From: Chloroflexota bacterium
Lineage (GTDB): Bacteria; Chloroflexota; Limnocylindria; Limnocylindrales; CSP1-4
DNA length: 7,065 bases
Assembly (NCBI GenBank): GCA_021789355.1
Contig: JAJYJR010000303.1
Location: forward strand, 1 to 7,065
Direction of reading: 5' to 3'
How positions within the stretch are numbered: the stretch's first letter is position 1; each line of letters begins with the position of its first letter. A model generated the notes under the pieces. That model searched no databases. It was not told where the DNA came from and saw nothing but the letters and a program-made list of their open reading frames with translations. This document shows positions 1-4,796 of the stretch, piece by piece. The position numbers and the translations under genes are program-made.

Positions 1-66
1 CGGATCCGAGTCGTGGAGGTACTGGAACTCATCGAAAGCGACCAGCAGCGGCAAGGCGTCCGCCTT
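1..66 (-). pseudogene. Partial archaeal-type AAA+ ATPase (Walker B region), runs off left edge
   Basis: Read on the minus strand from 66 to 1, this frame is open and gives KADALPLLVAFDEFQYLHDS followed by DP. Four hydrophobic residues, then DE and FQYL, is the typical Walker B strand of archaeal-type/ATPase_2-like ATP-binding proteins, in which acidic residues and a DP often follow shortly after. In that family a Walker A loop (GxxxxGK) should lie some 80-100 residues upstream. The frame stays open upstream, with ATGs at 168 and 138, but that stretch is basic and of low complexity, with no glycine loop in any minus-strand frame up to about 300. I infer either a 5'-truncated remnant or an ATPase gene whose intact part lies outside the window. 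The opposite strand in the same register is also open, so this call is tentative. A run of this size could be chance. Confidence 0.35.
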
Positions 67-188
67 CCGCCCTCGACCCGTCAAGGGAGCGCTTGGGCTG
101 GTCCTGCGCCGGGCGCCCTGACGCGAGTTCATGTGCGCCATCGCGACCCGCGAGCGCGCCGCGGCCATCCGGCACTGCGCACCCCGCG

Positions 189-194
189 TACGAT
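189..194 (+). promoter_or_regulatory. Possible -10 hexamer (TACGAT) upstream of the acyltransferase
   Basis: TACGAT is a TANNNT-type -10 box and is the same hexamer that sits 6 nt before tldD. Here it lies 70 nt before the ATG at 265 and would give a leader of about 60 nt. No good -35 match is visible. The acyltransferase is the only intact gene start in the left half without a -10-like box directly before its ATG. It does have a G-rich stretch, GGTGGGG at 253-259, placed where a ribosome-binding site would sit. The 67-264 stretch otherwise shows no convincing gene. Confidence 0.22.
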
Positions 195-264
195 GGCGTC
201 GAGCGCCGGGACGTGACGGGCGACCGGAGGGATCGCCGGTCCGCCGGGATCGGGTGGGGCGCCC

Positions 265-1122
265 ATGAGCATCGATCCGGTCGACGGATCCGTGGCCGAG
301 CGTGAGGGACGGCTGGCCGCGCCCTCTGCCCCCGCCGCGTCCCGCGGTAGTGGCCTGACCGTATCTCCCACAGGGGCTGCACCGGGTCCCGGAGTCCTGT
401 CCCCGGTTGGTGCCCGTCGCTCCGGGGCGCGCTACGTGGTGACCCGCCTCGTCGTCGGGGCCATCGCACGGGGATACGTGCGGCTCCGCGTCGACGGAAG
501 GGCGCAACTCCCGCGCGGGCCGTACCTCCTGTGCTTCAACCACCAGAACTGGACCGATCCGTTCCTGCTGCTCGCCGTCCTGCCCTGGCGACCGCGCGTC
601 TTCTTCTTCGGACCGAAGGAGGAGGACATGAACCTCGGATGGCGGAATCGCCTCATGCGGTGGACCGGCACGCCGGTCCCATACCGCCCGGCGAAGGACG
701 ACCTGATCGGCGCCGCCCGGCGGGTCCGGGCCCTGTTCGATGCCGGGAACATGCTGGGGATCGCGGGCGAGGGGCGGATCCATGCCGGGGAGGCGGAGCT
801 TCTCCCGCTCAGCGAGGGGGCCGCGTTCTTCGCCCTGCGCTCGGGCGTGCCGATCGTGCCCTGTGCCATCAACGGGACCAGCTGGCTCTGCTTCGGACGC
901 ACGGTCCGGGTGCGGTTCGGGCAGCCCATCACCGCGGAGGGCCGGCCGACGCAGGCGGCGGTCCAGGCCCTCACCGGGCGACTCTGGACACAGCTCCATG
1001 ACCTCTGCCAGGGCTACCCGGACCCGCCGCCACCCGGCCGCTTTGGGCGATGGCTGACGGACGTGTTCAACGAGTGGCCCGCGGGCGCTCGTCCGGCCCC
1101 TCCCGGGCATCCGGAGAGCTGA
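265..1122 (+). CDS. PlsC-type 1-acylglycerol-3-phosphate acyltransferase family protein
   Basis: A 285-residue member of the lysophospholipid acyltransferase family, whose members transfer an acyl chain to lysophosphatidic acid or a related acceptor at the inner face of the membrane. The catalytic HX4D motif is NHQNWTD at residues 92-98 (His93, Asp98). The second block is around 133-142 (WTGTPVPYRP). The third block reads GEGRIHAGE (168-176), where the textbook form is PEGTRS. The fourth is VPIVPCAINGT (195-205). The first 55 or so residues are rich in Ala, Gly, Pro and Ser and are not part of the domain, so the true start could lie downstream, for example at an in-frame GTG near 436. I kept ATG 265 because the frame has a stop at 214-216 and a G-rich patch precedes this ATG. 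The exact acyl acceptor cannot be told from sequence, so I give no plsC symbol. The gap to the next gene is 61 bp. Confidence 0.88.
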   Translation: MSIDPVDGSVAEREGRLAAPSAPAASRGSGLTVSPTGAAPGPGVLSPVGARRSGARYVVTRLVVGAIARGYVRLRVDGRAQLPRGPYLLCFNHQNWTDPFLLLAVLPWRPRVFFFGPKEEDMNLGWRNRLMRWTGTPVPYRPAKDDLIGAARRVRALFDAGNMLGIAGEGRIHAGEAELLPLSEGAAFFALRSGVPIVPCAINGTSWLCFGRTVRVRFGQPITAEGRPTQAAVQALTGRLWTQLHDLCQGYPDPPPPGRFGRWLTDVFNEWPAGARPAPPGHPES

Positions 1123-1170
1123 GCGCGGTGGGGACCTCGACTTCGCGCGTGCGTGCCGCCGGAGATCTGG

Positions 1171-1176
1171 CATCCT
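1171..1176 (+). promoter_or_regulatory. Candidate leaderless -10 box before the tRNA deacylase gene
   Basis: CATCCT keeps the A at position 2 and T at position 6 of a -10 hexamer. A TGG directly precedes it, matching the TGN of an extended -10. It ends 7 nt before the ATG at 1184, so transcription would start at or next to the A of the start codon. No Shine-Dalgarno sequence sits in the 7 bases between. This is weaker than the boxes at 4744 and 4785 because the first base is C. Confidence 0.4.
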
Positions 1177-1183
1177 GTCGGGC

Positions 1184-1669
1184 ATGGACACCGATACTCC
1201 CGCCCTCCGTGCCGTGGCCGCCGCCGGCATCCCGCACCGGGTGGTCCGGACGGAGGTTCCCCACGGCCCCGAGGAGAGCGCCCGCCTCCAGGGGATCGAC
1301 CTGCACGCGCTGCTTCGCACGATCGTCGTCCGGCGCGGCGAGGGCGACTACGTCTTCGTCCTCGTCCCGGGTGGTCGGCGGTTCGACTGGGGCAAGCTGC
1401 GCTCGCATCTGGGGGTGAGCCGGCTCTCCCTGCCCGACCAGGACGAGGCGCGTGAGGTCACCGGCTACGAGCGCGGGGCGATCACGCCGTTCGGCGCGAG
1501 CAGCCCCTGGCCGGTCATCGCCGATGCGTCCATCGCGGACCTCGAGCGGGTCGCGATCGGTGGCGGGCGCCGGGGCGTCAACCTCCACCTCGCCCCGGCC
1601 GACCTCGTCGCCGCTACCGGTGCGGAGGTCGTCGACGTCACGACGCCCGAGGAGCCGTCGGCGAGCTGA
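1184..1669 (+). CDS. YbaK/ProX-type aminoacyl-tRNA deacylase (trans-editing)
   Basis: A 161-residue stand-alone YbaK/EbsC-domain protein, the usual length for the family. These cytoplasmic enzymes hydrolyse mischarged aminoacyl-tRNAs, such as Cys-tRNA(Pro) or Ala-tRNA(Pro). Visible family blocks are LLRTIVVR (43-50), DYVFVLVPGGRRFDWGKLR (55-73) and GYERGAITPFG (94-104), the last being the signature glycine loop region. The C-terminal part (123-135) matches the 'GGG..GV.L' strand. One oddity is that the position normally held by a strictly conserved Lys (K-T-L in YbaK) is Arg45 here, codon CGC at 1316-1318. Substrate cannot be set from sequence, so ybaK, proX and ebsC cannot be separated. The ATG at 1184 is chosen because it starts the domain with the usual short lead and has a -10-like box just before it. 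The next gene begins 37 bp downstream. Confidence 0.88.
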   Translation: MDTDTPALRAVAAAGIPHRVVRTEVPHGPEESARLQGIDLHALLRTIVVRRGEGDYVFVLVPGGRRFDWGKLRSHLGVSRLSLPDQDEAREVTGYERGAITPFGASSPWPVIADASIADLERVAIGGGRRGVNLHLAPADLVAATGAEVVDVTTPEEPSAS

Positions 1670-1694
1670 CCGCCGGGGAATTCCCTCCCGGGTG

Positions 1695-1700
1695 GATACT
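1695..1700 (+). promoter_or_regulatory. Candidate leaderless -10 box before the GH63 gene
   Basis: GATACT differs from TATACT at one base and lies exactly 6 nt before the ATG at 1707, the same spacing as at menA and tldD. The whole 37-bp gap after the deacylase stop contains no AGGAGG-like site at a useful distance. If it is used, the hydrolase is transcribed as a leaderless message separate from the upstream gene. A second possibility is that the three plus-strand genes form an operon and this box is accidental. Confidence 0.45.
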
Positions 1701-1706
1701 CGTCCG

Positions 1707-3134
1707 ATGTCCGAGCTTCGATTGAACGCCCACCCGGCGAACCATCCGGCCATCCCCTCCCTGGCGACGACGCTGCGCACGGCCGACGACCTCCTGGACA
1801 CCGCCCGCGGCGTGCTCGACGCCAGCTGGACGGGCCGTTACACGCGGCCCTCGCAGGCGCTCTATCCGCACCAGTGGAGCTGGGACTCGGCCTTCATCGC
1901 GGTGGGCCGCTCCTGGCAGGACGCGGAGCGGGCGCGCCTGGAGCTCGAGACCCTGTTCGACGCGCAGTGGCAGACCGGGATGGTCCCCTCCATCGTCTTC
2001 GACGCCGCCGCACCCGCCGACGCCTACTTCCCCGGCCCGGATGTCTGGCAGGTCGAGCGGTCCCCCGCGGCTCCTCGCGGTCGCCCGACATCCGGCATCA
2101 CCCAGCCGCCGATCCATGCCCGGGCGGCCCTGGAGGTCCATCGCCACGCGCCACCCGACCAGCGCGCGGCCTCGCTCGCCTGGCTGGAACGGCTCTATCC
2201 GCGGCTGGTGGCCCAGCAGCGCTACCTGGCCACGGCCCGGGATCCGCGCGGCACCGGGCTCGCGGCCATCGTCCATCCCTGGGAATCCGGGTTGGACGAC
2301 TCCCCTGCCTGGGACCGTGACTTCGATCGAATCACGGTGCCGCCGGGCGCCCTCCCGTCGTTCCGGCGCCGCGACCTCGATCACGCGGCGGCCGCGGACC
2401 GGCCCACCGACGCCGACTACGATCGGTTCCTGTACCTGCTGACGCTCGAGCGCGAGGCCGGCTACGACGACGCCCGGGTCATCGCCACCTCGCCGTTCCT
2501 GATGGTCGACCCCCTGTTCAACGCGATCCGGCTCTGGTCCGAGCACGCGCTGGCCGAGATCGCCGAGCTCATCGGGGCGGACCCGGCACCGCACCGCGCG
2601 GAAGCTCGGCGGATCCACGAGGCGCTGATCGGCGAGCAGTGGGTCCCGAAGCGGCGACGCTTCTGTGCCTGGGACCTGCGCCGGGACCAGCGCGAACCGG
2701 AGGACACGATCGTCTCGTTCGCGCCGCTGCTCGATCCGGACCTGCCGCCGGCGATCGTGGCGGCGATCTGCCGGGATCTCGAGTCGCCCTCGTTCCACCC
2801 GCGTCGAGGCGGCGTCCACTACCTGGTCCCCACGTACGACGAGCGCGCGGCCGGCTTTGACCCGGACCGCTACTGGCGCGGGCCGGTCTGGTTGAACACG
2901 AACTGGCTGCTCTGGCACGGCCTCCGCCAGCACGGCCGGACCGCCCTGGCCGACGAGATCGTGGCCAACTCCGTGGAGCTCGTGCGCCGCTCGGGCTTCC
3001 GCGAGTACTTCGACCCGCTGGATGGCTCGGGGCACGGAAGCGATCGGTTCGGCTGGAGCGCGGCGCTCTTCGTCGACCTGGTGCTGGCCAGTCGGCGCTC
3101 GGTCGGGCTGGCGACCGGGGACCCTGGCTCGTGA
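1707..3134 (+). CDS. GH63-type glycoside hydrolase, glucosylglycerate/mannosylglycerate hydrolase-like
   Basis: A 475-residue (alpha/alpha)6-barrel glycosidase without signal peptide, so probably cytoplasmic. Motifs run in the order expected for the mannosylglycerate/glucosylglycerate hydrolase branch of GH63. PHQWSWDSAF (54-63) carries the substrate-binding Trp59-Asp60. HPWESGLDDSPAWD (190-203) has Asp197 as likely general acid. YWRGPVWLNTNW (near 388-400) is an active-site Trp segment. REYFDPLDGSGHGSDRFGWS (432-451) has Glu433 as likely base. From memory, the spacing of these residues is close to that of the mycobacterial glucosylglycerate hydrolase (Asp43, Asp182, Glu419). Such enzymes cleave glucosylglycerate or mannosylglycerate, compatible solutes kept during salt or nitrogen stress. 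No synthase gene is in view, so another alpha-glucoside substrate is possible. The frame is open back to 1452 inside the upstream gene, but residues before ATG 1707 are Arg/Ser-rich shadow sequence. The stop overlaps a possible GTG start (GTGA). Confidence 0.82.
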   Translation: MSELRLNAHPANHPAIPSLATTLRTADDLLDTARGVLDASWTGRYTRPSQALYPHQWSWDSAFIAVGRSWQDAERARLELETLFDAQWQTGMVPSIVFDAAAPADAYFPGPDVWQVERSPAAPRGRPTSGITQPPIHARAALEVHRHAPPDQRAASLAWLERLYPRLVAQQRYLATARDPRGTGLAAIVHPWESGLDDSPAWDRDFDRITVPPGALPSFRRRDLDHAAAADRPTDADYDRFLYLLTLEREAGYDDARVIATSPFLMVDPLFNAIRLWSEHALAEIAELIGADPAPHRAEARRIHEALIGEQWVPKRRRFCAWDLRRDQREPEDTIVSFAPLLDPDLPPAIVAAICRDLESPSFHPRRGGVHYLVPTYDERAAGFDPDRYWRGPVWLNTNWLLWHGLRQHGRTALADEIVANSVELVRRSGFREYFDPLDGSGHGSDRFGWSAALFVDLVLASRRSVGLATGDPGS

Positions 3135-3289
3135 CCTGGCGGCACGCGGCCGCGGCGGCCCCGGCGATGCTCCCGCCGGAGGAGCAGATGGTCGCGGCGG
3201 TCGTCCTGCCGCTGGGGATCGAGCCGGAGACGCTCAGTCCGGCAGCAACGGCAGGTCGAACTCGAGCTCGGCGCCCCAGCGATACATGA
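3131..3289 (+). CDS. Possible 52-codon ORF overlapping the hydrolase stop
   Basis: GTG at 3131 overlaps the hydrolase stop in a GTGA arrangement, the same geometry as tldD-tldE. The 52-residue product has no family I recognise. It begins VTWRHAAAAAPAM and continues PPEEQMVAAVVLPLGIEPE. The first 35 or so codons have G or C in almost every third position, as real genes here do. From about 3236, exactly where the convergent minus-strand gene ends, this pattern is lost (AGT, GCA, GCA, GCA, GGT, CGA, ACT, CGA) up to the TGA at 3287. It may be a translationally coupled small protein, the 5' stump of a gene cut off at that junction, or simply a chance frame. Confidence 0.25.
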   Translation: MTWRHAAAAAPAMLPPEEQMVAAVVLPLGIEPETLSPAATAGRTRARRPSDT

Positions 3290-3521
3290 CGTACAGGGCC
3301 GAGCCCTCGTGCTCCTCGGCCACCACCACGCTCAGAGTGGCGTCGTCCGGATGAGCGCTGATGCTGACATCCGCGAGCAGACGGTTGCGCAGCAGTTCCC
3401 GCCCGGCGCCGAGGGCCGCCGCCCGCGTCGGGAACAGGCTGCGGATGTGTCGTGCGCCAGGATGCGCCGAGCCATCGGGGAGTCGCGAACCGTCCCTGCG
3501 CCCGTCCTCGCGAGGCTCCAT
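3234..3521 (-). CDS. Conserved-looking small protein of unknown function, 95 residues
   Basis: I do not recognise this protein. The 95-residue frame has a charged, Gly/Arg-rich first 25 residues. Then come a likely helix (about 32-50, PTRAAALGAGRELLRNRLLA) and three likely beta strands (about 51-56, 62-69 and 74-81, the last ending ALYVMYRWG), and an acidic/hydrophobic tail ending LPLLPD. There is no cysteine, signal peptide or membrane segment. The alternation of good helix and strand segments with high GC at third positions from residue 26 onward suggests a real small alpha/beta domain. The frame is open further up to a GTG at 3737, but those extra 72 residues are low-complexity Arg/Gly/Pro. 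ATG 3521 is therefore the preferred start, although no clear Shine-Dalgarno site or -10 box precedes it. It lies tail-to-tail with the hydrolase, 99 bp away. Confidence 0.55.
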   Translation of the reverse strand: MEPREDGRRDGSRLPDGSAHPGARHIRSLFPTRAAALGAGRELLRNRLLADVSISAHPDDATLSVVVAEEHEGSALYVMYRWGAELEFDLPLLPD

Positions 3522-3828
3522 CGTCGTCAGCGTGGCATCCTGCAACGGTCCGGCCTCCGCATCGGTCGATTCAAGAGGTCGGGGGTGGCCTCCTCCGGTC
3601 CACCCCCGCGTGGCACAAGCCTTCGGTCGCGGGCCGGCCTCGGCGCGGCGAGGCCCCGAGCCGCCAGGCGCCCGGACCGGTCGCCCCGGCCCATCGCGCC
3701 ACGGACAGCCTAGCGGCGGAGCCCGGCTACTCGACACGTCCGGACGGCAGTAGCCGTCCTACTCGATCGAGTGGGTCGGCCGTCGCGGGACAGCGGCGAT
3801 CAGGGCCGCGTCGTCCTCCGAGCCCGCG
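3522..3828. other. Intergenic region without a convincing gene
   Basis: This 307-bp stretch lies between the start of the 95-residue gene and the stop of menA, both on the minus strand. All open frames across it give Arg/Gly/Pro/Ser-rich products with no domain. It should hold the promoter of the 95-residue gene and the end of the menA transcript. On the minus strand TTGAAT (3567-3572) resembles a -35 box, but no matching -10 lies 16-18 bp downstream of it. No T-run that would mark an intrinsic terminator is present. The only clear structure is the nested inverted repeat at 3727-3774. Confidence 0.6.
3727..3774. repeat. Nested inverted repeat with embedded 12-bp palindrome
   Basis: The inner stem GGACGG (3742-3747) pairs with CCGTCC (3754-3759) around the 6-nt loop CAGTAG. 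An outer stem pairs 3727-3734 (CTACTCGA) with 3767-3774 (TCGAGTGG), 7 Watson-Crick pairs and one T-G. It is separated from the inner stem by 7 nt on each side. CTACTCGA also recurs as a direct copy at 3759-3766, making 3761-3772 (ACTCGATCGAGT) a perfect palindrome that can compete with the outer stem. It lies about 55 bp past the menA stop, so it could end or protect the menA message. With no T-run it is not a standard terminator. A protein-binding site is the other possibility. Confidence 0.5.
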
Positions 3829-4737
3829 TCACCTCGAGAGGGCAAGGCCCGCGGCGAAGAGCACCGAGAAGCCCAGCGTGAGGCGCGCGGTATCCCGGAG
3901 CACGGCGTTGAGCCGCCGCGGATCGCCCCCTGCGCGCACCACCCGCAGGAGCGGGACCGCGAGGGGGGCTGTCAGGAGGGGCAGCAGGAGAACAGCCCGC
4001 CCCCCGGCGAGGACGGCGACGATCGGCACCAGGCACGCGCCGATCACCAGCGCGGCGTACTCGAACCTGGTCGCCGCCGGCCCCAGTACGACCGCCGCCG
4101 TGCGCTTGCCGGCGACCCGATCAGAGTCGATGTCGCGAAGGTTGTTGACCACCAGGATCGCCGTGATGAGCGCCCCGACCGGCAGCGCCGCGATCGGGAA
4201 GAGCGGCTCGATGCGACCGGCCTGCAGGAACGCCGTACCGGTCACCGCCACCAGCCCGAAGAACAGGAACACGAAGGGCTCACCGAGCGCGTGGTACCCG
4301 TACGGCCAGGGGCCACCGGTGTAGGCGAGCAGCGCGATCATCGCCAGGACACCCACGACCAGGACCGCCGGACCGCCGACGATCGCCAGGGCCAGGCCCG
4401 CGATCCCCGCCGCTCCCAGCACCACGCCGATCGCGATCTCGAGCTGGCGCGCAGTCACCAGCCCCGCGGCCGCCACCCGCAGCGGTCCCACCCGGTCCGC
4501 CTGGTCGGCGCCCCGGCGGAAGTCAGAGAGATCGTTGGCCAGGTTCGCCGCCGCCTGCAGCAGGAGCGCGACCGCGAGACACAGGACGGCCGCGTCGATC
4601 CGGAACGGCGCGCCGACTGCCAGCGCGGCCCCGAGCCCGACCACCACGCCGCTCGCCGCGGCCGGCAGGGTCGCCGGCCTGATGGCCCGCAGCCACACCC
4701 CCGCGGAAGCCCGAACAAGCGTCCGTCCTCGCGCCAT
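3829..4737 (-). CDS. menA: 1,4-dihydroxy-2-naphthoate polyprenyltransferase (MenA)
   Basis: A 302-residue UbiA-superfamily membrane prenyltransferase. MenA attaches the polyprenyl chain to 1,4-dihydroxy-2-naphthoate, giving demethylmenaquinone, so it links to respiration with menaquinone. The first Asp-rich motif is NLANDLSDFRRGAD (65-78), followed by DRVGPLRVAAAGLVT (81-95), a MenA-specific block. YTGGPWPYGYHALGEPF (139-155) and the second Asp motif NNLRDIDSDRVAGKRT (198-213) also match MenA rather than UbiA or COX10. The Asp pairs bind the Mg-diphosphate of the prenyl donor. About eight to nine hydrophobic segments are spread over the rest, as expected. The length is normal and no key residue is missing. 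The start at ATG 4737 follows a -10-like TAGAGT by 6 nt, consistent with leaderless expression. Neighbours give no other men genes, so the pathway is scattered. Confidence 0.93.
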   Translation of the reverse strand: MARGRTLVRASAGVWLRAIRPATLPAAASGVVVGLGAALAVGAPFRIDAAVLCLAVALLLQAAANLANDLSDFRRGADQADRVGPLRVAAAGLVTARQLEIAIGVVLGAAGIAGLALAIVGGPAVLVVGVLAMIALLAYTGGPWPYGYHALGEPFVFLFFGLVAVTGTAFLQAGRIEPLFPIAALPVGALITAILVVNNLRDIDSDRVAGKRTAAVVLGPAATRFEYAALVIGACLVPIVAVLAGGRAVLLLPLLTAPLAVPLLRVVRAGGDPRRLNAVLRDTARLTLGFSVLFAAGLALSR

Positions 4738-4743
4738 CCCACG

Positions 4744-4749
4744 ACTCTA
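4744..4749 (-). promoter_or_regulatory. Candidate leaderless -10 box of menA
   Basis: On the minus strand TAGAGT (plus-strand ACTCTA) fits TANNNT and is separated from the menA ATG by exactly 6 nt (CGTGGG). This places the transcription start at or beside the start codon. CGTGGG is too short and too close to act as a normal ribosome-binding site. No clear -35 hexamer is visible. Confidence 0.5.
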
Positions 4750-4784
4750 CGACACCGGCCGCGACGCTGATCGCCCCTGCCACG

Positions 4785-4790
4785 TACGAT
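4785..4790 (+). promoter_or_regulatory. Candidate leaderless -10 box of tldD
   Basis: TACGAT fits TANNNT and is separated from the tldD ATG at 4797 by exactly 6 nt (GCGCCC), mirror-like to the menA box on the other strand. There is no Shine-Dalgarno sequence between box and ATG. The two boxes face outward, with 35 bp between them. Their upstream promoter halves must therefore overlap in the same 35 bp. Confidence 0.5.
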
Positions 4791-4796
4791 GCGCCC

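Noticed and set aside
1..216. Plus-strand open frame beginning RIRVVEVLELIESDQQ, reminiscent of the C-terminus of Gfo/Idh/MocA-type oxidoreductases
   Set aside because: The similarity ends after about 25 residues and no stop follows. The remaining 45 codons read as Arg/Pro-rich non-coding sequence. It is also exactly antisense to the better-matching ATPase Walker B frame.
1452..1706. N-terminal extension of the hydrolase frame back into the deacylase gene
   Set aside because: The extra residues are Arg/Ser-rich shadow sequence of the deacylase frame. The hydrolase domain begins after ATG 1707, which has a -10-like box before it.
1638..3035. 465-residue minus-strand frame across the hydrolase gene
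   Set aside because: It is antisense to a gene with clear catalytic motifs, and its product is Arg/Gly/Val-rich without any domain. Such frames are common in very GC-rich DNA.
3145..3165. GC-rich self-complementary stretch after the hydrolase stop (GCGGCCGC and neighbours) as a terminator
   Set aside because: There is no T-run on either strand and no clear loop. Such palindromes are expected often at this base composition.
3522..3737. 72-residue N-terminal extension of the 95-residue minus-strand protein from a GTG at 3737
   Set aside because: It is low-complexity Arg/Gly/Pro sequence with no secondary-structure pattern, and it runs into the inverted repeat.
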